From assembly GCA_001604065.1 (NCBI GenBank), contig LVAO01000012.1, forward strand, positions 1 to 45,570: 45,570 nt of DNA, read 5' to 3'. The notes beneath the pieces are model-generated. The model worked only from the letters and a program-made list of their open reading frames with translations. It searched no databases and was not told where the DNA came from. Shown here one piece after another: positions 27,054-37,421 of the stretch (within the stretch, counting starts at the first letter, position 1; each line of letters starts with the position of its first letter). The translations under genes were made by a program, and so were the position numbers. The DNA is from Clostridiales bacterium Firm_09 (GTDB lineage Bacteria; Bacillota; Clostridia; Christensenellales; DTU072).

Positions 27054-28307
27054 TCATTTTCTGCTTATGACACATTTCAGACCGTCTGAAAACAGACCCT
27101 GGGGAATCAGAACCGCTTTTTCTTGCAGGCTATCGTCTTGCTGCCAATAGCATCGCACATAATACTGCGAATATCCTTCGGCAAACGTTCCCTTCTTTTC
27201 TTCCGGAACAACCTCCTGCGGCACTCCGATATGGCGCTGCAAATATTCTTTTCTTAATTCTTTCTTCACTTGTTCCAACCGTTTGGCGCGCGCTTTGACC
27301 ACTTCCGGCGCCAGCGCCGGATACTTTGCTGCCGCAGTCCCTTCCCGTCTGGAATAAGGAAAGATATGAATATCCGAAAACCTTGCTTCGTTTACAAATT
27401 CCAGCAGATTGCAAAAGGCTTCTTCGGTTTCTGTGGGAAAACCGACAATAACATCCGTTGTTATTGCTGCAAACGGGTCATGACTCCTTATCAGCCCGAC
27501 CTTGGCAAGATAATCCTCCGACGTGTACCGTCTGTTCATGGTCCGCAGCACTTCATTGTCCCCGTGCTGAAGCGAAAGGTGAAAATGCGGACAAAAATTC
27601 TTGAGTGAAAACAATGCTTCCAGAAGCTCTTCGTTCATGCCTTCGACATAAAAGGAACCCAGCCGTATGCGCGCGGGCACATCGCGGATTTCTCGGATAA
27701 GCGCCGCAAGACTTTCTCCGGTATCTTTGCCGTAGCGGGACAAATTGATGCCGGTTATGACGATTTCGTTCGTTCTGCTTGCGAGCGCCCGAATTTCAGA
27801 CGCCGCCTCCGCGACACGTTTTGAACGTGGAAGCCCTCTTAAATACGGGATGATGCAATAAGAGCAAAAATTATCGCATCCATCCTGTATTTTTACATAA
27901 GCGCGGGTACGGGTACCCAAAGGCAGATATCCGGATGACTCATAGAACAATGGCAGCGGGGCAATTTCTGCATATCGCGTGCCGATACGCTCCAACAGCT
28001 TGTCCTTGCCCGCAACGCCGAATACAAGCTCCACTCCGTTTTCTATAAAAAAATCCGCATTCTTTTGCGAAGCGCAACCGCATACGGCGATATACGCATC
28101 GGGATTCTGTTTGCGGATTCTGGAAAGAATCTGGCGTGACTTTCTTTCTGCTTCGGCGGTTACCGCGCAGGTATTGACAATATAAACGTCGGCTTGTTCC
28201 AGACGTTCCGAAGTGATATATCCCATCGCCTTCAGGCCACCTGCAAGCACATCGCATTCATACTGATTGACCTTGCAGCCGAGATTAAAAACCACTGCTT
28301 TCTTCAT
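27054..28307 (-). CDS. mtaB: tRNA t6A37 methylthiotransferase
   Basis: A radical-SAM enzyme converting t6A to ms2t6A at position 37 of ANN-decoding tRNAs. The 417 residues show the N-terminal methylthiotransferase domain with cysteines 11, 47 and the C76/C78 pair. DGCDNFCSYC carries the radical SAM cluster cysteines 144, 148 and 151. Later blocks are LRGLPRSK, TGINLSRYG, LSLQHGDNEVLRTMNR and DVIVGFPTE, with a C-terminal TRAM-like part. The start overlaps the rsmE stop (ATGA), with GGGGAG upstream. Confidence 0.94.
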   Translation of the reverse strand: MKKAVVFNLGCKVNQYECDVLAGGLKAMGYITSERLEQADVYIVNTCAVTAEAERKSRQILSRIRKQNPDAYIAVCGCASQKNADFFIENGVELVFGVAGKDKLLERIGTRYAEIAPLPLFYESSGYLPLGTRTRAYVKIQDGCDNFCSYCIIPYLRGLPRSKRVAEAASEIRALASRTNEIVITGINLSRYGKDTGESLAALIREIRDVPARIRLGSFYVEGMNEELLEALFSLKNFCPHFHLSLQHGDNEVLRTMNRRYTSEDYLAKVGLIRSHDPFAAITTDVIVGFPTETEEAFCNLLEFVNEARFSDIHIFPYSRREGTAAAKYPALAPEVVKARAKRLEQVKKELRKEYLQRHIGVPQEVVPEEKKGTFAEGYSQYYVRCYWQQDDSLQEKAVLIPQGLFSDGLKCVISRK

Positions 28308-29011
28308 AGCTCCCCGATTGCGGCAAGGCCCAGAGTCATTGCGGAGATGGCCGCGGTTTCGGCACGGAGAATCCGCTTGCCCAATGTAACCACGCGTATA
28401 TTTTTTTCTTTGGCATAAGCGATTTCCTGCTCCGTGAATCCGCCCTCGCTGCCAATGATCAGAGCAAGAGATTTGGTGTTTTTTTGCACCGCGTCCTTGA
28501 TATGGCCGGAGCGGCAGTTTTCGTAGCAGAGTATCTGGTTTTCTACGCAGCGGCAGAGTTCGATGGCCTTTTCAAAACGTACAGGCTCTGTCACCTGCGG
28601 AAGGCGCGCTCTGCCGCATTGCTTGGCTGCTTCCAGTACAATTTTTTGCAGTCTGTCAAGCTTGATGCCTGTAACGGAGGTATTCGTGCTGTAAAATGGG
28701 ACAATCCTTCCGGCACCCAGCTCGACCGCTTTTTGGACAATAAAATCCAGTTCTTTGCAAACACCCTGGAACAGAATCAGTTCGCCGTCCACCTCGGTCT
28801 TGTTCTGTTCCCTGCGGAAGACGCGCGCGGTAAGCGAATTTTTTTCTATGCTCTCTATCTTTGCATAACAGTCCCATCCGTCTCCGGTGCAGACGATAAT
28901 GGAAAAACCCACCTTATGTCTTGTTACTTTGACGCAATGTGTAAATTCTTCACCCTTCAAAATGACTTTGTCACCCTCAATATTGTCCGTAAAAAATCTT
29001 TTGAGTTCCAT
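28304..29011 (-). CDS. rsmE: 16S rRNA m3U1498 methyltransferase
   Basis: A 235-residue SPOUT-class methyltransferase acting on U1498 of 16S rRNA. FTHCVKVTRHKVG lies in the N-terminal PUA-like part. The knot region has ALIIGSEGGFTEQEI and VTLGKRILRAETAA, the SAM-binding signature. GGAGGAG stands seven bases before the ATG at 29011. It lies between prmA and mtaB, as in many Bacillota. Confidence 0.94.
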   Translation of the reverse strand: MELKRFFTDNIEGDKVILKGEEFTHCVKVTRHKVGFSIIVCTGDGWDCYAKIESIEKNSLTARVFRREQNKTEVDGELILFQGVCKELDFIVQKAVELGAGRIVPFYSTNTSVTGIKLDRLQKIVLEAAKQCGRARLPQVTEPVRFEKAIELCRCVENQILCYENCRSGHIKDAVQKNTKSLALIIGSEGGFTEQEIAYAKEKNIRVVTLGKRILRAETAAISAMTLGLAAIGEL

Positions 29012-29043
29012 CGTCAATCTCCTCCGGTGTAATTGTGCACATT

Positions 29044-29964
29044 TTATGCAATGAATTCCAATGCATCCCAGTCCCCAAGCGCTTTTTCTTTGCCCAATTT
29101 GAATCCTAATGCGGTAAAACAGTCCATGACCGCCTGCTTTCTTTTATGGATAATGCCGGAACATATCAGCACGCCGTCTTTTTTTATATGGGCGGGCAGT
29201 CCCTCGGACAGACGGATCAGAATATCCGCGGTAAGATTGGCTAGGACAATATCCGCCACAAGCCCTGTCTTTGAAAATAAGTCGCTTTCTTCTATTGTAA
29301 CATTTCTGAGGACATTGTTCAAGCGCGCATTATCATTTGCAGAACGGACTGCAAGACTGTCAATATCACAAAGATAACAATATTCCGCGCCCTTTAACGC
29401 CGCACCGATGCCCAGAATTCCGCTTCCGCAACCGACGTCTATGACATTCTTTCCCCGCACGTCGGTTTCTGAAAGAAGTTCCAGACACAGCTTCGTAGAC
29501 TCATGCTCGCCGGTACCGAAAGCCATGGTCGGATCGATGCGGATAACGGTTTCTTCCGGAGTCGGAACATAGCTTTGCCATTCCGGAACCACCGTGAACC
29601 CGCCAGCGCGGATGGGCTTATAATACTTCTTCCATTCGCTCAGCCAGTCGTATTCCACATAATCGCGCACCGTTATGGCAAGCGAACCCGTATCGATATC
29701 CGTAAGCATCTTCATTTCATCCTTCAGATCCTCTATTTTCCTTTGACAATCCTCGGATGATACAAAACAACTTACAAAAACAGGTCCCCCTCTTCTTTCC
29801 ATGAGATTTTCTTCCACATAATCCCAGCTCAATTTGTCTTTAAGTACTTCGTCAATGTCGTTCGGGTCACTGATTGTAACACCTTGGGCACCTAAAGAAA
29901 AGAAAATGCCGGCAATAAAGTCGGCACCTTCCGAAGTTGTTTCAACGATGATTTCTTTGTACAT
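29044..29964 (-). CDS. prmA: Ribosomal protein L11 methyltransferase
   Basis: A 306-residue enzyme that methylates ribosomal protein L11. The N-terminal substrate-binding domain has DYVEYDWLSEWKKYY. The SAM-binding motif is NVIDVGCGSGILGIGA (near 173-188), with DPTMAFGTGEHESTKL before it and LANLTADIL after it. GAGGAG precedes the ATG. It follows dnaJ by nine bases. Confidence 0.95.
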   Translation of the reverse strand: MYKEIIVETTSEGADFIAGIFFSLGAQGVTISDPNDIDEVLKDKLSWDYVEENLMERRGGPVFVSCFVSSEDCQRKIEDLKDEMKMLTDIDTGSLAITVRDYVEYDWLSEWKKYYKPIRAGGFTVVPEWQSYVPTPEETVIRIDPTMAFGTGEHESTKLCLELLSETDVRGKNVIDVGCGSGILGIGAALKGAEYCYLCDIDSLAVRSANDNARLNNVLRNVTIEESDLFSKTGLVADIVLANLTADILIRLSEGLPAHIKKDGVLICSGIIHKRKQAVMDCFTALGFKLGKEKALGDWDALEFIA

Positions 29965-29973
29965 CGGGTCTCC

Positions 29974-31122
29974 TCACATGTTTCTTATTGTTTTGTTATA
30001 GGCTTCCACTTTGTCGTAGCGTCCGCCTGCAAGCGCTTCCTCCAGGTCCTTCAATTGCTTTTTCTGTTTGGAAGAAAGGTTTTTGGGGATGTCTACAACC
30101 AGCTTGACAAAGAGATCGCCGTACGTGTCGCTCCTAAGACTCTTGACTCCTTTGCCTCGCACGCGGATTACGGTTCCGTCCTGCGTTCCTTCGGGAATGG
30201 TGATCTGGATGGGAGACGTCATTGTGGGAATCTCAATATTGGCACCGACGATTGCCTGATATACGGTAATCGGCAATTCCATGGACAGATTAATGCCTTC
30301 ACGCTTGAACAGCGGATGCGGCTGCACATTAAAAATGACAATCAGATTTCCGTTGGGTGCGCCGGGAGCTCCCGCATGTCCTTCGTTCTGCAGCGTCAGC
30401 ATCTGCCCGTTGTCAACGCCGGCAGGAATTCTGATTTTTGATGTGCGCTGACGGCGTACCTTGCCTTTTCCACCGCAATCGGTGCATTGCTCCATAATGA
30501 TTTTGCCGGTGCCGCCGCAAGCATCGCATACGCGCTCCGACTGTATCATGCCAAGCATGGTGCGTTGTTTGACTACCACCCTGCCCCTGCCGCCGCATTG
30601 GGTGCAGGTCTTGTATGCAGTACCGCCTTTTGCGCCGGTACCCTTGCAGGAATCGCAGCGTTCTATGCGGCTGTAAGAAATCTCTTTTTCTGCACCGAAA
30701 CAGGCTTCCTTGAATGTGAGCGTGATGGGCATTTCGATGTCTTCCCCCGCACGCGGTTCGGCGTTTCTGGCTCCTGTTCCGCCCGTAAAAGCCGAAAAGA
30801 TATCGCTGAAGATATCAAAACCTCCGCCTGCTCCGCCAAAACCCTGGAAACCTCCGAAGCCTTGCCCGCCAAACCCGCCGCTTGCCATCGGGCCATCTTC
30901 ACTGCCGTATTGATCATACGCAGCTTTTTTCTGTGGATCCGACAGTACGTCATAGGCATGCTGGATCTCTTTGAATTTCTTTTCTGCCTCGGCCTTCTGG
31001 GCCGGCCCCGCGGTCGCAAACACATCGGGGTGGTATTTTTTGGCCATTTTGCGATACGCGGACTTTATTTCGTCCGCGCTCGCATTTTTAGAAATACCTA
31101 AGGTCTCGTAATAATCAGCCAT
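29974..31122 (-). CDS. dnaJ: Chaperone DnaJ
   Basis: A 382-residue co-chaperone that stimulates DnaK ATPase. The J domain opens MADYYETLGISKNAS and has HPD at 31-33. A Gly/Phe-rich stretch (about 76-110) follows. The zinc-binding domain has four CxxCxGxG repeats, from CDSCKGTG to CTDCGGKG. The C-terminal substrate-binding part is complete. CGGAAG precedes the ATG, 14 bases after the dnaK stop. Confidence 0.97.
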   Translation of the reverse strand: MADYYETLGISKNASADEIKSAYRKMAKKYHPDVFATAGPAQKAEAEKKFKEIQHAYDVLSDPQKKAAYDQYGSEDGPMASGGFGGQGFGGFQGFGGAGGGFDIFSDIFSAFTGGTGARNAEPRAGEDIEMPITLTFKEACFGAEKEISYSRIERCDSCKGTGAKGGTAYKTCTQCGGRGRVVVKQRTMLGMIQSERVCDACGGTGKIIMEQCTDCGGKGKVRRQRTSKIRIPAGVDNGQMLTLQNEGHAGAPGAPNGNLIVIFNVQPHPLFKREGINLSMELPITVYQAIVGANIEIPTMTSPIQITIPEGTQDGTVIRVRGKGVKSLRSDTYGDLFVKLVVDIPKNLSSKQKKQLKDLEEALAGGRYDKVEAYNKTIRNM

Positions 31123-31136
31123 TTTTCTTCCGTTTT

Positions 31137-33005
<1,869 letters not shown>

Positions 33006-33033
33006 TTATGCCCGAATGTGTGTATGAGCGTTT

Positions 33034-33579
33034 TTATTTTGCTACTTTGACCATTGCGTGACGCAATACCTTCCCGTCTCTGGTGTATCCCTTTTGCAGC
33101 ACCTCGACAACCTTGCCGGCGTTTTCTGCATCCTCGATCTGCAAGATGGCATTGTGAAGACCGGGATCAAAGCATTCGCCGGACGCCTTCATTTCACAGA
33201 CGCCGAATTTGCTGAGCAGCGTATCCATCTGTCTTTGTATCAGCGCGACACCTTCACGGGATTTGTCGTCTGCGATCATTGTCAGCGCTCTGTCAATGGC
33301 ATCCGCAATGGGAAGAAGCCCTGCGATTACATCATTGTTGCCATCGGCTCTTGCCGCACGTATGCTGTCGACGTTTCTTTTACGGTAGTTATCAAAATCT
33401 GCCTGCACGCGCTGCAAAAGATTCTTGTATTCTTCTGCAAGCGCAAGAGCGGCAACAAGCTGTTCTTCGGCAGAAGGTGCAGCAGCCTGCTCTTTGTTCT
33501 CGGCTTGTTCTGAGGCATTGTTCGGTTCGGTCTGTTTTTCTTCTTCAAGAAGCTTGGTTTCGTCTTGGATGTCAGTCAT
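33034..33579 (-). CDS. grpE: Nucleotide exchange factor GrpE
   Basis: A 181-residue partner of DnaK that releases ADP. An acidic, Glu/Gln-rich N-terminal tail is followed by a long coiled coil (LALAEEYKNLLQRVQADFDN) and the beta domain ending in GYTRDGKVLRHAMVKVAK. GAGGA lies five bases before the ATG at 33579. The start overlaps the hrcA stop, a sign of coupling. Confidence 0.95.
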   Translation of the reverse strand: MTDIQDETKLLEEEKQTEPNNASEQAENKEQAAAPSAEEQLVAALALAEEYKNLLQRVQADFDNYRKRNVDSIRAARADGNNDVIAGLLPIADAIDRALTMIADDKSREGVALIQRQMDTLLSKFGVCEMKASGECFDPGLHNAILQIEDAENAGKVVEVLQKGYTRDGKVLRHAMVKVAK

Positions 33580-34633
33580 GTTGTTCCTCATTGCGATGTT
33601 CTATATTTTTATCTTTATCCATAATGGTATTTATCGCCTGCCCGACATAGGACAAAACGGACATTACTTTACTGTAATCCATACGTTCTGGCCCAATGAC
33701 ACCGGCGTGGCCGATTTCTTTGCCGTTTACGGTATATTTTGCAGAGACGATGGCGCATTTATCCATGCCCTTGGTCTCCTCTTTGCCGATCTTGATAGAA
33801 AACTCGATGTCGCCCGCTTCGTCTTCCAGCAGATCGGAAAGCTCTTTTTTGTTGTCGATGATGGAAAGAAAGTTTTTTGCGGACTCAAGGCTTGCCTCGG
33901 GATAATCCAGCATCTTGCTTTCGCCTTCCATAAAGACCTTGGATTCGTCACATTCGCAGTACGACATCAGCAGTGTCAGTACGCTGTCAAACAGCTCGCG
34001 AAATTCTGACAACTCCTTTTGGACGGCTTTGTCGGCATTCTTCAGTTCTCCGACCTTTTTCCCGCAGAAAATTTTGTTGATTAGCAGTGTCGCATCCGTC
34101 AGGAAGTTGCCTTCCAGCATATTTTCTACTGTAATTACCTTATCGCGGATGATGCCGCCGTCCGTAATGATGATGACAAGCGCGGTATGCTCGTCCAGAC
34201 CGATCAGCTTGATTTCTTTGATCACAACGTTATTGATGTTCTTGATGACTATCACAGAGGTATAATTCGTAACGTCGCTGATAATCTTTGCCGCAGTCTT
34301 GACAATCTGCTCTATTTCTCCGAATTTAGAAGAAAACGTGGCGTCTATCTTCTCAATATCCTGCTTGCGGAGGGGGCGCTTGTCAACAAAGTTTTCGACA
34401 TAGAATTTGTACGCCAAAGGAGAAGGTACCCTGCCCGCCGAGGTATGAGGCTGCACCAGGTATCCCATGTCTTCAAGCGTAGAAAGCTCCGAACGAATCG
34501 TTGCCGAACTGATATTCTCAAAATACTTTGCCTTGATTTCTCCCGATGAGACCGGCACCGCTTTTTTGATATATTCGTCCACAACGGCTCTGAGAATTTT
34601 TTGTTTTCTTTCTGAAAGCTTGTTTTCCTTCAT
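33572..34633 (-). CDS. hrcA: Heat-inducible transcription repressor HrcA
   Basis: A 353-residue repressor of the CIRCE regulon. The N-terminal winged helix is visible in LSERKQKILRAVVDEYI, ISSATIRSELSTLEDMGYL and PHTSAGRVPSPLAYKFYV. The GAF-like middle and C-terminal GVIGPERMDYSKVMSVLSYV fit the family. The ribosome site is weak, which suits a low-level repressor. It is the first gene of a nine-gene operon and should repress itself through the CIRCE at 34657-34683. Confidence 0.96.
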   Translation of the reverse strand: MKENKLSERKQKILRAVVDEYIKKAVPVSSGEIKAKYFENISSATIRSELSTLEDMGYLVQPHTSAGRVPSPLAYKFYVENFVDKRPLRKQDIEKIDATFSSKFGEIEQIVKTAAKIISDVTNYTSVIVIKNINNVVIKEIKLIGLDEHTALVIIITDGGIIRDKVITVENMLEGNFLTDATLLINKIFCGKKVGELKNADKAVQKELSEFRELFDSVLTLLMSYCECDESKVFMEGESKMLDYPEASLESAKNFLSIIDNKKELSDLLEDEAGDIEFSIKIGKEETKGMDKCAIVSAKYTVNGKEIGHAGVIGPERMDYSKVMSVLSYVGQAINTIMDKDKNIEHRNEEQHD

Positions 34634-34656
34634 ATTGGCAGACCCGTTTCTGTTTG

Positions 34657-34683
34657 TTAGCAGTCTGTATTGTCGACTGCTAG
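34657..34683 (-). promoter_or_regulatory. CIRCE operator of the hrcA operon
   Basis: TTAGCAGTC (34657-34665), nine bases, then GACTGCTAG (34675-34683). The usual arms are TTAGCACTC and GAGTGCTAA. Here the seventh base is changed to G in one arm with a matching change in the other, so the symmetry is kept. It lies directly over the expected transcription start. Confidence 0.9.
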
Positions 34684-34687
34684 CACT

Positions 34688-34715
34688 ATTATATCATTAT
34701 TATGTTGGATGTCAA
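34688..34715 (-). promoter_or_regulatory. Sigma-A promoter of the hrcA operon
   Basis: TTGACA (34710-34715) and TATAAT (34688-34693), both perfect, 16 bases apart on the minus strand. The CIRCE operator follows within five bases. Confidence 0.9.
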
Positions 34716-34760
34716 GAAAAAAATACAAATAATTCTCGGCAAACGAAAAATTCCGCTGAC

Positions 34761-34793
34761 AAAAAAAATTGCCCCTTTAAGAAAGAGGCAATT
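34761..34793 (-). terminator. Terminator after the diguanylate cyclase gene
   Basis: On the minus strand, ATTGCCTCTTT and AAAGGGGCAAT form a stem with one G-T pair, followed by eight T. It separates the cyclase from the hrcA promoter. Confidence 0.88.
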
Positions 34794-34863
34794 CAAATTC
34801 TTCATAAGGCAAATTTGCCGGAAATTCCGCTGCCATTGCCCTATCCCATATTTGATGCGTCAT
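34777..34863 (-). CDS. Possible 28-residue peptide after the diguanylate cyclase
   Basis: The ATG (34861-34863) lies one base after the cyclase stop codon. The frame reads MTHQIWDRAMAAEF, then PANLPYEEFELPLS, and stops inside the terminator stem. The acidic, proline-containing sequence is protein-like and could be translated by coupling (TAA-A-ATG), but there is no ribosome site of its own and no family match I know of. Confidence 0.35.
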   Translation of the reverse strand: MTHQIWDRAMAAEFPANLPYEEFELPLS

Positions 34864-34864
34864 T

Positions 34865-36214
34865 TTATCTTATAACGCAATAATTCCTTCCGGACTCTTT
34901 GGCTTCAAAGAGCTGCTTATCCGCGATATTGATTAATGCCAGATGATCTTCCACATTGCGCTCGGGATACGATGTGCCGCCGACGCTTACGGTAATCCGC
35001 AGGGTCTGCTGCTGATTCTGTATTTCGGTATCCTCCACGATGCGGCGAAGGCGTTCCGAAAGCTGTTTTACGTCCGCCATGGATGCGCCGGGAAGAACAA
35101 CCAGAAACTCTTCACCGCCGTACCGCAAAAAGACATCCCCTTCGCGAAGCGTCGATTTTGCCGCGCGGGTAAGGCTGATAAGCACTCTGTCCCTGACAAG
35201 ATGACCGTAGGTATCGTTTACATTTTTGAAGTGATCGATGTCAAACATGATAATGCCGAGGGGCATATCGGTTTTTACCGCGCGCGCAAACTCTTCTTTC
35301 AGCCGCGAAAGACCGAAGCGCCTGTTATAGATTCCCGTCAGCGGATCGTTTGCGGCAAGCCTTTGCAACTGATCATGGGTGATGGCATTCTTGAATGCAA
35401 GAGCCAGTCCCTGCCCGAACAACTGGATATTCTTTTGCATTTCTTCAGAAAACTCTACAACGGTTGCAAGAACCACGACGCCGAGGACGATTTCTTTATA
35501 CAAAATTGGTTCTATCAATACCGTCTTGGGTCTGTAGCTGACAATCGCGCTGCTCAGGCTGATATCCTCCGGAAGATGAATGACCAGCCTTTTGCGGTTT
35601 TTGATGACGCTCCAGACAATATTGTTCTCAATCATTTTTTCCGGCATATTGATTCCGAAGGAGGATAGGACGCTCAGCTCGCCTTCCTTATCAACGATGA
35701 TTGCTCCGCCTGCGGCGTTCATATTTTCTATCAGCTTATCAAGAGCCTCCGCCCCCAGTTCGTCCAGATCCAGCTTGCTTGACAGCATCTCCGTAAAATT
35801 CCGGACTGCCGCTTCTGAACGGAAGGCTTTTGCCAACGAACGGACAAGAGAATTGAACGCCTCCGCGCAGTCGCCGATGACATCGTCGGAATCCAACTTA
35901 ATAAAACACTTGTCGTCCTCAAAACCTTCTTTTAAGGGGCACGCCGCTTTATCGTTGATGCGTTTTTCGATGTATCCCATATGCGTATGAAGCTGTTTCA
36001 GCTTTTTGCCCACAATTTTTTTTGCCAGGAAGATATTGAACAATCCGACCAGCAAGCCCGCGGCGATGCACATCGAAAAAAACAACGGGGTCAATACGAT
36101 GTTTTTGTCCACATTGATGAACAGAAGAACAAAAAAAGGGAACACAATCCCTATCATCGCGCCGAAGCCGAGCATGAACACGGCAAGATTCTTAAAAACA
36201 TTTTTGGTGAGCAT
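34865..36214 (-). CDS. Membrane diguanylate cyclase (GGDEF)
   Basis: A 449-residue enzyme making c-di-GMP from two GTP. TM segments lie at about 10-33 and 42-65, then a HAMP-like linker and a GAF-like sensor region (about 140-280). The GGDEF domain (about 285-449) has DPLTGIYNRR, FDIDHFKNVNDTYGH, and the active-site GGEEF at 366-370. The inhibitory RxxD (R357-D360) stands five residues before it, so product inhibition is expected. One oddity is GHLVRD, where most cyclases have GHxxGD. AAGGA precedes the ATG. It is a plausible source of the ligand for the riboswitch at 16848-16932. Confidence 0.93.
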   Translation of the reverse strand: MLTKNVFKNLAVFMLGFGAMIGIVFPFFVLLFINVDKNIVLTPLFFSMCIAAGLLVGLFNIFLAKKIVGKKLKQLHTHMGYIEKRINDKAACPLKEGFEDDKCFIKLDSDDVIGDCAEAFNSLVRSLAKAFRSEAAVRNFTEMLSSKLDLDELGAEALDKLIENMNAAGGAIIVDKEGELSVLSSFGINMPEKMIENNIVWSVIKNRKRLVIHLPEDISLSSAIVSYRPKTVLIEPILYKEIVLGVVVLATVVEFSEEMQKNIQLFGQGLALAFKNAITHDQLQRLAANDPLTGIYNRRFGLSRLKEEFARAVKTDMPLGIIMFDIDHFKNVNDTYGHLVRDRVLISLTRAAKSTLREGDVFLRYGGEEFLVVLPGASMADVKQLSERLRRIVEDTEIQNQQQTLRITVSVGGTSYPERNVEDHLALINIADKQLFEAKESGRNYCVIR

Positions 36215-36256
36215 GACAAGTCCTTATAATCAGTGATATCCACAAGGAATAGATTT

Positions 36257-36285
36257 AATATATACTAAATTCATAGCTTTGTCAA
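36257..36285 (-). promoter_or_regulatory. Sigma-A promoter of the diguanylate cyclase
   Basis: TTGACA (36280-36285) and TATATT (36257-36262) are 17 bases apart on the minus strand, about 43 bases upstream of the start codon. The gene is thus separable from lepA-hemW. Confidence 0.82.
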
Positions 36286-36305
36286 TTGAGGATTTTTGCG
36301 CAAGA

Positions 36306-37421
36306 TTATAAAAAACTCCGCGCGGCCAGGCTTTCCAGAAGCATCTTGTCTTTTTTCATACGGACTCTGCCGTCCGACAGATCCACAAGAGCCTGTATCG
36401 GTTGCAATTGTTTTTGATAATCCTTAAAAAAATCTATATGAAACAAACCATTGATTTCTTCAACCGCGAAACCCTCTTCCAACCTCAACTTGAGCATAAT
36501 ATATTCAAAAAGCGCGTCGCCGGGAGTAAGCCTTGCAATGTTCGCAAGCTGATTGCCGAGGTGCTTTCCTTTCAGATACTCTTTGATGTCCGCAGGATTG
36601 TCATACCGTACCCCGTCAATGAACGAGTGCGCCGCGGGACCCAGCCCGATGTAGTCCTCCCTGTTCCAGTATTTCAGATTGTGCATGCAGGAATACCCGG
36701 GCTGCGCGAAATTGCTGATTTCATATCTCTCATATCCATGATGATGCATAAGAGAATATCCCGCATCGTACATATCCGCGGTCAGATCGTCATCCGGAAG
36801 GGCAATTTCATGCCTTGCCGCAGATTCCGCCATAGGCACTCCGTCAGAGAGCTTCAACATATACATGGAGATATGTTTCACGTGGGGAATGACGCCGCCA
36901 AGCGTTTCCTTTATGCCGCCGATATCCTGCCCGGGAAGCCCCAGCATGATGTCCGCGCTCACATTTTGAAACAGATTCTCCGCCCTCTCCAGCGCGTCCA
37001 ATGCCTGCGCGCGGTTATGAAGCCTTCCAGCGATTCTCAATACCTTGTCATCCAGCGACTGCACACCGATGCTGACGCGATTGACACCCAATGATTTATA
37101 ATCGGCAAGACGGGAAGAAGAACAAGGATTCACTTCGATAGAAAACTCTTTCAGATCAACATATGCGTTTTTGTACATATGTTCAATCACCCGTTCCAGA
37201 AGATTTATGGGCAAAATACTCGGCGTCCCGCCGCCGATATAAAGGGTGTCTATCAAAGCGGCGGGATTCCGATCCATGACAAGGCTGAATTCCTTGCAGA
37301 CTTCATTTATGTATAGTTCTGCCAAATCTGTATCTATGGCTACAGAATAGAAATCACAATAAGCACATTTCTTTGCGCAGAAAGGAATATGGAGATAAAG
37401 CCCTTTATTGTTTGTCATCAT
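36306..37421 (-). CDS. hemW: HemW-type radical SAM heme chaperone (HemN-like)
   Basis: A 371-residue radical SAM protein. [19 protein letters not shown] has C15, C19 and C22, the CxxxCxxC of the HemN/HemW family. [32 protein letters not shown] and GLPGQDIGG follow. HemW is distinguished from true coproporphyrinogen oxidase by the shorter N-terminus before the cysteines, and it delivers heme rather than making it. The start overlaps the lepA stop by 17 bases, the usual lepA-hemW pairing in Bacillota. Confidence 0.88.
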   Translation of the reverse strand: MMTNNKGLYLHIPFCAKKCAYCDFYSVAIDTDLAELYINEVCKEFSLVMDRNPAALIDTLYIGGGTPSILPINLLERVIEHMYKNAYVDLKEFSIEVNPCSSSRLADYKSLGVNRVSIGVQSLDDKVLRIAGRLHNRAQALDALERAENLFQNVSADIMLGLPGQDIGGIKETLGGVIPHVKHISMYMLKLSDGVPMAESAARHEIALPDDDLTADMYDAGYSLMHHHGYERYEISNFAQPGYSCMHNLKYWNREDYIGLGPAAHSFIDGVRYDNPADIKEYLKGKHLGNQLANIARLTPGDALFEYIMLKLRLEEGFAVEEINGLFHIDFFKDYQKQLQPIQALVDLSDGRVRMKKDKMLLESLAARSFL

